A model generated the notes under the pieces. It had not been told where the DNA came from, did not search any database, and saw only the letters and a list, made by a program, of their open reading frames with translations. Position numbers and translations under genes: made by a program. Positions 12,401 through 19,452 of a DNA stretch of 64,000 nucleotides are shown in pieces. The stretch is from Oreocharis arfaki (lineage: Eukaryota; Chordata; Aves; Passeriformes; Paramythiidae): NCBI GenBank assembly GCA_013398015.1, contig VZRR01013429.1:23917-87916 (forward strand), read 5' to 3'. Positions within the stretch are counted from its first letter, which is position 1. Every line of letters begins with the position of its first letter.

Positions 12401-15400
12401 TCCAGCTGTCCCCCATGCCTCATTGCTGTGCCTGGCTCACAGCACTGAGACCACCACATAGGTGCCTCTGGCAGCCCAGGAGCAGCCTGGTTCCTCTCCC
12501 AAATGCATGACAAAGTATGTGGTCCCCTGGGCCTGTGGATCCCACCCTGGCCCCACACAATGTCCCTGTGTCCCTTCTCTCACTGCTCCCCGGCAGCCCA
12601 TGTGTGCTGAGGACCCTGCATTTGGGTTGTGCTGTGACAATCCCCTTTGCTTCCAACCTCTGGGAAGAGGGCAGAGAAGGCAGCCATGAGGCCACAGGCT
12701 CCTCTCTCTGCTCTTCAGTGGGGTCACACTGGGTTGGTTATGGAGGGAAGCGGGGGGCTCATGCTGCTCCATCCATCCTCATCTCTTCCGCTCTCCCAAG
12801 TGGTTGTGTGATGACGTTGGGATTTAAGGAGCTGATGATGGGCCAGAGAGCACATCAGTAAAGGAGCAGCTCTGCTCTCTGGGATGGCATCTCTCTGTAC
12901 GAGCCGCGTTTGCCCTCTCTGCCCCTCAGCTGAAGCCTTACGGGTATCACAAGCACAGCACGTCCACCGTTGACCTGTCCACCTGCTACGCCCAGATCAT
13001 GACGACCTGGCAGCAGCTCAACTGGCCAGACCCTGACAAAGCCTTCATGATCATGGTCAATCTCCTGGAGGTTTGTACACCCGGGCACCAGCATCTGGAG
13101 GTTCTTCCTCCTGCTCTTGGAGACGTGTCTCCTTGAAGGAGCCAGTGCCCCCCAGTGATGTGGTTCCCTGAGCCCATGGTGGTCCCCGCGTTGCCTGGTT
13201 CAGTCCCGTTGGTTTCCTCTCTGCCCTGCAGGACATGTGCAAGATCTCCCTGATGTACTGCAAGCTCATCAAGGAGAGGGCTGAGGCTCTGTCACTGAGC
13301 GAGCAGAACGAGGGCGAGGCGGCCAACAAGGTTGGTGTTGGAACCTGTCCTGGTTGCTCCAGGGAAGGCAGGATTTGGCCTTGGTTTCTGGGCAAAGAGG
13401 GAGCTGAGCTGCTGAGAACTCAGCTGACATCCCCAGTTTGGGTTCCATAGGGACCAGGTGGCCATCAAAAGCCATAAGCCTGGAAAATCAGGAGGGAGGT
13501 GGTGTGAGCAGGGGGATCAGGATGGAGATGGGGACACAGGTGAGGATGAAAATGAGAATGGAGATAGTGATGGAGGTGGGACTGGGGATGGGGATGGGGA
13601 TGGGAATAGTGATGGAGATTGCACTGGGGATGTGGGATGCTCCAGGGGGTGTGGCCACCCTGAAGCAGACCCACCTCCCCCAGCTGTGCATCGTGGTGAA
13701 CAACATCGAGCAGCTCCGGCTGCTGATGCTGAAGCTGCCGTCACAGCTGGACTGGGCCCAGCTGGAGCAGCGCATGAGGGGCGTCATCGGCCCGCAGCAG
13801 ATCCAGAACGCTCTGCACAAGCAGCTCGACAGCACCGTGGCCTGCCTGGACCACGAGGTCCGGGACGTGGTGCAAGCCCTGGCCACCAAGGTGACCACCT
13901 GCCACTGACCCCCCCTTGGCCCTCACCTGGCCCAGAGCAGTTTCACCCAGGGTGTCCTGAGGCCCATAATGCTCCTGGGATGGAGACAAGGTGGAGCTGG
14001 GCATGGGGAGGCCGGTGCAGAGGGCAAAGTCCAAGTCTCTTCCTGCATTTCTCCCTGGCAGCTGGAAAAGGGCATTGCCAGACACATCCAGGAGCTCTCA
14101 TCTTCCAGTGACATCCAGAAGCCTGAGGATGTAAGTATCTGTCCAGCCTGTCCTGGACCATCTTTTTTGCTTGGTGGAGGTCTCTGTCACCTTCCATCGC
14201 TGCTCCCTGCCCACACCTGGGGCACAGGACACACCAGTGATGGGGCCCACACCTCCACATGCTTTGCTTGATGCCCATGTCAGCAGCCCAACCACACCAG
14301 GCACAGCCTGCCTGTGTTCTGGGGGAAGAAGCCCCTCTGGGATCTTCCCTGGCCTGCTATGCCCTGCTGGACACGACTCCCCTGCCCTCCACAAGCCCCT
14401 CTCCTCTCTCTGCAGTCCATCATCCCGCTCATGAAGTTCCTGGAGTCGGAGCTGCAGTACCTCAATGAGCATCTGGTCCAGGAGAATTTCAAAAGGTGAC
14501 CAGGGCACTTGGGATGCACTGTGGCAGAGGCCACCAGCGTCACCATCCCTTGGGCAGGAGCATCCCCTCAGCTGCACGGGGCTTGGGGCCATCCCACATG
14601 GGGCTGGCAGGATAAGGCACTTCCTTCAGGGGCTTTGCAAAGCCCCTCAGCTGAAGACCATCCCCCCAGCCCACCTCCTGGATCTTGCTCACAGCCTCCC
14701 TCTGCCCTGCAGCCTCCTCACTCTCCTGTGGCGCCACACCCTGTCCGTGCTCTCAGCAGCGGGGGGACCGCAGGTGCCCTCGGTCCAGCACTACCAGAGG
14801 CTGTTCTGTGCCCTGAAGGTACCAAGGGGAAGCTGGGGGTCCCTGGCAGGGACGGGGGTTTGGTTGGTGGCTGACAGCATCCTCATCCCCAGAGCCTGGA
14901 GCTGTGCTTCCACGCCGAGGGCTGCGGGCTGCCGCTGGAGACCCTCCACACTGCAACCTTCCGGGTATGAGATGGGGAGGGAGAGTCCCCATGGGTTCCT
15001 TTGGGAGGGAGGGATGCCAGGGAGGACATCCCCGGGCCGTGGACCTGTCCGTGTGCTTGACCATCACCTCTCACCCTCCCCACAGACGCTGGAGACTCAC
15101 CTGGCCCTCTGCTCCGCCACCAGCCGCAAACTCATCCAGAAATACTTCAGCAACAGGATCCGGCAGCAGGTAGGAGTCCAGATGGTGCTCCCAGCCTCTT
15201 CACACATCCCACCCTTGCTCACAGGCCCTGCCTGTGGAAATGTGGAATTTCCTCCCAGTCCTGGGGCTGTTGGGGCAGGTTTTGCCACAGTGTTTAGCAG
15301 GAGGGGGGCTCAATGCATCCCAGAGGATTCCAGCACACCTTGGGTACCCCAAAACTCCTGCTCAGCCTCTGCCAGACCCCGTGCATCCCCTCCATGCTGG

Positions 15401-16977
15401 GGATGAAGGACAGCACCTTTATCCTTGTACCCCACTTTCCAGCTGGACACCAGCTCAGAGAAGTACGGGGCCGTGACCATCAAGGCTCTGTACCGGCCTT
15501 CGGAGCAGAAACTCCGCGTGGAAGTGCTCAACGCCACCAACCTCATCCCACTGGACTCCAACGGTGGGTGTGGGTGGGCAGGGGAGCCCCACTGCCCCAG
15601 GACCCCTCTGGGTGGGCAGGGGAGCCCCACTGCCCCAGGGTTCCCTGTCCTCGGTCCCCGGTATGCCCTAGTCAGGAGAGATGCTGGCAGTGCTCAGACT
15701 CTCTTCATTTGTTTTTTTATCCAAGGAGGTGGATTTGGGGAAAAAGGGGGGTTATTGCACTGGTCTGGGGTGGTCCAGGGGGATGTGGCAGGCAGCACCA
15801 GGCAGGACACGGTGCCCACATCCCACAGGCCAGCAGCCAGGGCACGCAGCTTTTCTTCATCGTGCAAAGCAGTCGCGGATAAAAAACACATGAGCAGGGA
15901 CCTTCTCACGGTCCGGCTGTCGTTCAGGGAGCTGTCCAGGAGAGGTCACTCCTCCTGCAGCCACCCCTGGCCGATTGCTCTGCGGGCCGGATTAGGGATG
16001 TTCCCGCACCCTCCGGGAGCCTGGGCTGGGCTGGGGGTTGTGAAAGTACCCTGACTCCCCCCTGCAGCCACCCCAGTGTGTCCAAGCCCCCCTGGCTGGG
16101 TTAATCTCGGGGCAGAGGGGCCAGGGGAAGGGGCTGATGTCTGCACCCCACCAGGCTCCAGCGACCCCTTCGTCCAGCTCACCCTGGAGCCCCGGCACGA
16201 GTTCCCCGAGGTGGTGGCCCGGACCACGCAGTGCAAGAGGAACGAGCTGCACCCCCTCTTCGATGAAGCCTTCGACTTGTACGTAGGGGCTGACACCCAC
16301 CAGGGTTCCCCCAGTCCCCACAGCCCCTCAGGCTTCAACAGAGCCTCTGCCATGCGGCTGCTGCTCCAGGAACTGGGCCCTGTCCAGGGATTTCACCCCT
16401 TGCACCCCAGTGGGGTCCCCCAAGCACCTGGGAGGGTGCGGGGCTGGGCCGGGGCCCTGAGCTTTGAGGGCTTTGTGTCAGTGCAGGAGGGTGGCTTCCC
16501 ATGGAGCATGGAAGGTTGAATTTCGGGACCAGGGGGTTGGGACGTGATGATCCCCAGCCTCCCGTGCCCCTGCAGCTTGATCCCCCCCGAGAAGTGCCGG
16601 CAGGAGGGGGCCTGTCTGCTGCTGACCGTGTTTGACTACGACGTGCTGGGGGCCAACGACCTGGAGGGCGAAGCCTTCTTCCCCCTGTGCCACCTGCCCG
16701 GCCTCGACACCGAGGAGGACGAGGCTGACATGGGACGGGTGCCCCAGACCCGGCTGCCCCTCACCCACCCCAAGCCCACGGGTACGTGGTGCCACAGCCG
16801 GGCTGAGCCCCTGCAGCGTGGGGAGGGGACTGTGGGGAGCATCTCCCACCGTCACTCCCCTCTTCTCTGGCAGACGAGATCCTGCAGCTGCTGGAGTCCA
16901 GGAAAAGGGACAAAGAAGCTCAGGCCTTCGCTAAGCTCCGCAAGCAGCGAGCCAAGCAGTCCAAGGAGACGGAGTGA
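3390..16977 (+). CDS. UNC13D: UNC13D, protein unc-13 homolog D (Munc13-4), 32 exons
   Basis: Munc13-4 is a Rab27a effector that tethers and primes lytic granules and other secretory granules for SNARE-mediated fusion in cytotoxic lymphocytes, platelets and mast cells; loss causes familial haemophagocytic lymphohistiocytosis type 3 in humans. Thirty-two GT-AG exons join in one frame of 1,064 codons plus TGA, close to the human 1,090 aa and the same exon count. Domains in order: C2A about 87-235 (calcium aspartates D106, D112, D184, D186), a Rab27-binding region between C2A and MHD1, MHD1 about 534-655, MHD2 about 766-873, and C2B about 890-1030 (D918, D924, D982, D984, D990). There is no C1 domain, as expected for this paralogue. 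Introns are short (mostly 70-600 bases). The start at 3390 has a strong Kozak context (G at -3 and +4), but exon 1 is half the mammalian length. One N-gap lies in intron 3. The least certain part is the N-terminus. Confidence 0.96.
5541..5573 (+). CDS. UNC13D: UNC13D exon 2 (residues 20-30)
   Basis: Micro-exon of 33 bases encoding MDLSHRFSKEE, between acceptor ctccccag and donor gtatga. It matches the position and near-identical size of mammalian exon 2. Confidence 0.9.
5839..5946 (+). CDS. UNC13D: UNC13D exon 3 (residues 31-66)
   Basis: Encodes the conserved LALLYEEVLYTIRHRLG segment before the C2A domain; phase 0 at both ends. Confidence 0.93.
6194..6319. other. Assembly gap (126 N) in UNC13D intron 3
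   Basis: An unbroken run of 126 N. It falls between exons 3 and 4, which join in frame without it, so no coding sequence appears to be lost. Confidence 0.99.
6679..6738 (+). CDS. UNC13D: UNC13D exon 4 (residues 67-86)
   Basis: Sixty bases between ccacacag and gtactg, encoding an acidic helix-like segment ending QQVMELE, directly before C2A. Phase 0 at both ends. Confidence 0.9.
6954..7020 (+). CDS. UNC13D: UNC13D exon 5, start of C2A (residues 87-109)
   Basis: Encodes SPIYCLKATVKEAKG then LGKDVSG. D106 is the first calcium-site aspartate of C2A loop 1 (human D127). Ends in phase 1 at gtaagt. Confidence 0.95.
7104..7281 (+). CDS. UNC13D: UNC13D exon 6, C2A (residues 109-168)
   Basis: Begins LSDPYCLLGIE with the second loop-1 aspartate D112 (human D133), and ends in the C2 signature SPVWNETFIL. 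Donor is gtaatc. Confidence 0.96.
7411..7455 (+). CDS. UNC13D: UNC13D exon 7, C2A (residues 168-183)
   Basis: Short exon encoding EFKDVETASFHLDM and part of W183, leading into C2A loop 3. Confidence 0.93.
7855..7923 (+). CDS. UNC13D: UNC13D exon 8, C2A loop 3 (residues 183-206)
   Basis: Encodes WDSDVVESM with aspartates D184 and D186, then KLGELTDLHGLK, which is nearly invariant in Munc13-4. Confidence 0.95.
8008..8043. repeat. (GGAA)n / (GGGA)n purine tract in intron 8
   Basis: Uninterrupted purine run of GGAAGGAAGGAAGG type on the plus strand, passing into GGAGGGA units. Simple repeat between exons 8 and 9. Confidence 0.85.
8137..8206 (+). CDS. UNC13D: UNC13D exon 9, C2A (residues 206-229)
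   Basis: Encodes IFKDARKDKGQDDFLGNVVV, a C2A strand almost identical to mammalian Munc13-4. Returns the frame to phase 0. Confidence 0.96.
8520..8624 (+). CDS. UNC13D: UNC13D exon 10 (residues 230-264)
   Basis: End of C2A, with WYQLEPRTETYPDRG. The last two codons are AAG AAG before the donor gtggga. Confidence 0.95.
8924..9016 (+). CDS. UNC13D: UNC13D exon 11 (residues 265-295)
   Basis: Encodes SQPSYTVH-type sequence (here TQPSYTVHRHLLQQLVS) just after C2A, where the Rab27-binding region of the family begins. Confidence 0.95.
9226..9329 (+). CDS. UNC13D: UNC13D exon 12 (residues 296-330)
   Basis: Encodes AGSTSWDGELSSHAST and ATQKDLSDFHQDM. Ends in phase 2 at gtgagt. Lies in the Rab27-binding part. 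Confidence 0.95.
9541..9658 (+). CDS. UNC13D: UNC13D exon 13 (residues 330-369)
   Basis: Encodes QWLAYSKLYQSLEFNSSCLL and SIEYRWVQERL. An internal GT (taccg/gtgggt) could mimic a donor, but using it would break the frame with exon 14. Confidence 0.95.
10215..10339 (+). CDS. UNC13D: UNC13D exon 14 (residues 370-411)
   Basis: Encodes FQSLLTYGVSLIRRFRIIFP, a segment strongly conserved across Munc13-4 proteins. Ends in phase 2. Confidence 0.95.
10610..10700 (+). CDS. UNC13D: UNC13D exon 15 (residues 411-441)
   Basis: Encodes VLVQMCKTKAFRELC and STALK. Acceptor is ctttgcag, donor gtactg. Confidence 0.94.
10976..11032 (+). CDS. UNC13D: UNC13D exon 16 (residues 442-460)
   Basis: Nineteen codons starting SGTTEWFHMQKQH, between tcttgcag and gtcagt. 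Confidence 0.94.
11117..11214 (+). CDS. UNC13D: UNC13D exon 17 (residues 461-493)
   Basis: Helical segment SIEENSKALSKLLLEVIEDL, ending in phase 2 at gtaggt. Confidence 0.93.
11449..11500 (+). CDS. UNC13D: UNC13D exon 18 (residues 493-510)
   Basis: Encodes NLKLNIFSIAYLELESL, leading towards MHD1. Confidence 0.93.
11790..11920 (+). CDS. UNC13D: UNC13D exon 19 (residues 511-554), start of MHD1
   Basis: Encodes ESLFDLYRKLQELYQM, the opening helices of Munc homology domain 1. Ends in phase 2 at gtatcc. Confidence 0.94.
12101..12186. repeat. 20-bp tandem repeat in intron 19
   Basis: Three perfect 20-base copies of a GTGATGTGAGAGAAGGAGGG unit (12121-12180), preceded by a near copy and followed by a partial copy. 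Intronic VNTR-like array. Confidence 0.95.
12237..12357 (+). CDS. UNC13D: UNC13D exon 20, MHD1 (residues 554-594)
   Basis: Encodes LSDFHQWFEEALPLWLQKAY, an MHD1 core segment. Acceptor tcatccctag. Confidence 0.95.
12930..13070 (+). CDS. UNC13D: UNC13D exon 21, MHD1 (residues 595-641)
   Basis: Encodes STSTVDLSTCYAQIM and QLNWPDPDKAFMIMV, within MHD1. Phase 0 at both ends. Confidence 0.95.
13232..13330 (+). CDS. UNC13D: UNC13D exon 22, end of MHD1 (residues 642-674)
   Basis: Encodes DMCKISLMYCKLIKERAEAL and EGEAANK. The frame is phase 0 into exon 23. Confidence 0.95.
13513..13637. repeat. GGGGAT-type minisatellite in intron 22
   Basis: Degenerate GGA/GAT-rich array with a core of perfect GGGGAT hexamers around 13583-13602. 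Purine-rich on the plus strand. Confidence 0.85.
13684..13890 (+). CDS. UNC13D: UNC13D exon 23 (residues 675-743)
   Basis: Longest coding exon of the gene, encoding LCIVVNNIEQLRLLMLKLP and the linker helices between MHD1 and MHD2. Confidence 0.96.
14062..14130 (+). CDS. UNC13D: UNC13D exon 24 (residues 744-766)
   Basis: Encodes LEKGIARHIQELSSSSD and ends KPED before gtaagt; leads directly into MHD2. Confidence 0.94.
14416..14495 (+). CDS. UNC13D: UNC13D exon 25, MHD2 (residues 767-793)
   Basis: Encodes IPLMKFLESELQYLNEHLVQ and ENFK, a hallmark of the MHD2 start. Ends in phase 2 at gtgacc. Confidence 0.95.
14713..14818 (+). CDS. UNC13D: UNC13D exon 26, MHD2 (residues 793-828)
   Basis: Encodes LLTLLWRHTLSVLSAAGG and YQRLFCALK, part of the MHD2 helical bundle. 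Confidence 0.95.
14893..14964 (+). CDS. UNC13D: UNC13D exon 27, MHD2 (residues 829-852)
   Basis: Encodes LELCFHAEGCGLPLETLHTA, a very conserved MHD2 segment. Donor gtatga. Confidence 0.95.
15086..15169 (+). CDS. UNC13D: UNC13D exon 28, end of MHD2 (residues 853-880)
   Basis: Encodes SRKLIQKYFSNRIRQQ, the last MHD2 helix. Confidence 0.95.
15443..15563 (+). CDS. UNC13D: UNC13D exon 29, start of C2B (residues 881-921)
   Basis: Encodes YGAVTIKALYRPSEQKLRVE and NLIPLDSN. D918 is the first C2B calcium-site aspartate (human D941). Confidence 0.96.
15571..15639. repeat. 38-bp-period direct duplication in intron 29
   Basis: A 31-base block at 15571-15601 is repeated identically at 15609-15639, with eight bases between the copies. 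Confidence 0.9.
16155..16278 (+). CDS. UNC13D: UNC13D exon 30, C2B (residues 921-962)
   Basis: Encodes SSDPFVQLTLEPRHEFPEV with D924, then ELHPLFDEAFD. The donor after GACTT (gtacgt) keeps the frame; a second GT four bases on would not. Confidence 0.95.
16576..16781 (+). CDS. UNC13D: UNC13D exon 31, C2B loop 3 (residues 962-1031)
   Basis: Encodes CLLLTVFDYDVLGANDLEGE with D982, D984 and D990 of loop 3, then VPQTRLPLTHPKP. Confidence 0.96.
16874..16977 (+). CDS. UNC13D: UNC13D exon 32, C-terminus and stop
   Basis: Encodes EILQLLESRKRDKEAQAF and a short basic tail ending SKETE, then TGA at 16975-16977. The tail differs from mammals, as usual for this end. Confidence 0.95.
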
Positions 16978-17690
16978 GGGAGGGGCAGGAAGATGGCCCT
17001 GAAAGGAGGGGTCCGGCCAGCAGGACCCTGGGACTTCTGTGGTGTTGGAGCCAGAACCATCTGCAGGGACCGGGGGGACGGAGGGGTCCCTGTGCCCGCC
17101 CCACCACACCCATCTCACCCCCACCTTCGGGCAGCAGCACTCCCGTGAGCCGGGGAGGGCGGGCAGCTGGATTGGAGGGGATTTCTCTGCCTGCCTGGAC
17201 TAGTAACACTACACGAGGGATGTGGAAGTGTGGCTGTCCCTGTCCGTCCCGCCGGAGCTTGTCACTGCCAGTGCCGCATCTGCTGGCCGTGTCCCCAGCC
17301 CTCCTGTCTGCAACGCGACTGATTGAGGCTGAGGACAGCCATGGCCAAACCTGCCTTCATTTGGGTTTTAAAAAATTTTTTAATTTCTTTTCCCCCTCAT
17401 TTTCTTGTGGATAAGCCTCTTATTTTAAATGAAAAGCCACAAAGCAGATGCGTGGGCTGAGTCTGTGCTTTGGGGCAGTGGCCCTGTGCAGGGAGCAGCA
17501 GCACGGTGGGCTGGGACAAGGCATTTGAGGTCTGGTGGGAGCTGCTGAATTTCTCCTTTTTTAAAATGTGCATAGCTCTTGTGTCTGTTTGGTTTTTGGT
17601 TTTTTTATTTTACCACCAGTTTTATCCACCTGCTGAAAGCCTGGGATCTTGCTGGAGCCTGGGCAGCAATAAAGAACATCACAGCCCTGG
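16978..17690 (+). other. UNC13D: UNC13D 3' UTR
   Basis: About 0.7 kb from the stop codon to just beyond the only canonical AATAAA in the stretch. No conserved coding content. Confidence 0.75.
17668..17673 (+). promoter_or_regulatory. UNC13D: Poly(A) signal AATAAA of UNC13D
   Basis: Canonical hexamer 691 bases after the stop codon. Cleavage is expected near the CA dinucleotides at about 17680-17690. Confidence 0.8.
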
Positions 17691-19430
17691 CAGCCAGAGC
17701 AGGAGACATTTTTGGCAGCTGACAGCCCAGACATGGGGTGCAGGTCCCTGGCATCACCCCCAGCCTGTGCCAGGGACCTGGGTCCCTCTAGAAGTGGTGG
17801 GAAGCTCTGCAGGGTCCATCCATGTGGGGTGACCCAGTGTGACTGCAAAAATGCCTGACAGGGCAGGTGGTTGTAACAATTGGTTGGGGCTTTTGTTTTC
17901 GCTGCAGTTACTACTAATTATACACCTGGAGCTCCCTGTACCCCCACTCTGCACGGGGGTGTCCGTGTTTGAGCTGCAGCAGGTTCCTGGGAGCTGCCAG
18001 GGACCAGGGAATTAAAAGCATCCCCCTCCCGGGTGCCTGAGCACCAGCTGCTCCCTGGGTGGGCAGAGCGGCCGCCGGGTCAGCTCAGGTCAAATCCTGG
18101 ATGCGGGGGTGGGAAAAGAAAAAAGCTCCTTTGGTATCTGTGTGACAGAGCCCTCAGCAGGAGGGATTAAGGCGCTGCTGGCTCCCAAGGAAGCCATTTG
18201 CTGGCTTAGGTTTCAGTGCAGAGAAATAATATTCCAGAGCTGGGTCTGGGGTTGTGGAGATGCTGTCCTAGCACGTCATTTCAGCTGGGCCCAGCACCCC
18301 GTGCCTGCACCCTGCAGCTCATCTGGAGTTGGCACCTGCTGGCAGCCCCCATTTTATTACAAGGTTTACTACACGAGGCTGGAGGTTTGAATATGGTCTC
18401 AGCTCGTTTTCAGCTGTTTGTTTAAAAATCTCTGTGCTCTACCTTGCCCTGGGCTGCCACCAGCCAGGTGTGGCCCAGGGAGCAGGTGGCACAGGCTGAC
18501 CTCTCTTTTGAGGTCGTTTGCACCGTATTATTCAAGGTGTTTTAGCTTCATTTTCGCTCAGCTCCAGGCAGTTGTGTGGGTCTTCTCCCACCCTAAAAGA
18601 AATCCCACCTTTTACAGAGAAGGACTAATAAACCTTAATCAGAGCACAACTAACCTCATGGAGCAGGAGAACGGCCCAAGCATTAAAAAATAAGGCTTGA
18701 AGCACACAAAACCAGCTCCTAGCAAATGCAAGACTGATGGAGAGGAAGAAATCCCCATCCTCATCCTCCTCATCCTGGTGAAGAACCCGACACAGGCGGA
18801 TGGCTGGAACACAAGAGGGAAGGGGCTGGCACTTAGATCTACTGATTTTATTGTGTTACCAATAATCTGCAATACAAATGGGCCCATTCAGATTATTGTT
18901 GTGACTGGACTCACGGGAACTGGTTGATGCATCTTTGAAGCATTAATTAGACCAATCCATCCAGGTAGTTCTTGGATCCACAGGCCAGGTGTGTTCTTTT
19001 GGGTGCCAACACACAAAACACTGTTTGTATCCACTGTGCTGGCACAGCTCACGTCTGCCCAGCCTGGCTCTGCCAGGATATAAATCCATGTCCAGACCAA
19101 GAACTGGGGTGAGAAATTTTTGGATTTGCCACTTCCGAAGGGGTCTCTGCCCCACCTTAACCACATTGCATCGATGTTGCCCCTCTTCCACCACACCTCC
19201 ATCAGAAAAGTGAATTGCAACCCCCCGAAAAGGGAGGGGAGCTCGGAGAGAAATTATTCTTGGTCATGTGCAAGGCAAAATTTGCCATAGATCTGTTGTT
19301 TTGAGGGCTCCACAGGCCAGATTTCTCCACCCTCCCCAAGCCTCAGAGCAGAGCCCAGGGCTGCACATCCACCTGGGCACGCATGCGCACACACACACGC
19401 ACACACCGCTTCAGTTTGTATTTTTTTCTT
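17691..19430. other. Intergenic gap between convergent UNC13D and UNK
   Basis: About 1.7 kb of sequence with no supported gene. It includes a CA-rich run at 19382-19407. A further minus-strand AATAAA (plus-strand TTTATT, 18847-18852) could allow a longer UNK transcript into this gap. The shift from GC-rich to AT-rich sequence takes place here. Confidence 0.6.
19382..19407. repeat. (CA)n / (GT)n run
   Basis: Alternating CA with a few CG steps. On the minus strand it reads GT-rich and lies about 40-70 bases beyond the UNK poly(A) signal, where a GU-rich cleavage element would sit. Confidence 0.8.
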
Positions 19431-19446
19431 AGCAAAAAAATAAAAA

Positions 19447-19452
19447 TTTATT
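19447..19452 (-). promoter_or_regulatory. UNK: Main candidate poly(A) signal of UNK
   Basis: Plus-strand TTTATT, that is AATAAA on the minus strand, followed in transcript direction by an AT-rich stretch and then a GT-rich run. It gives a 3' UTR of about 4.1 kb. Confidence 0.65.

Noticed and set aside
14465..15406. Plus-strand open frame of 313 codons across UNC13D exons 25-28
   Set aside because: It reads the exons out of their proper frame and runs through GT-AG introns. The spliced frame gives the conserved MHD2 protein instead.
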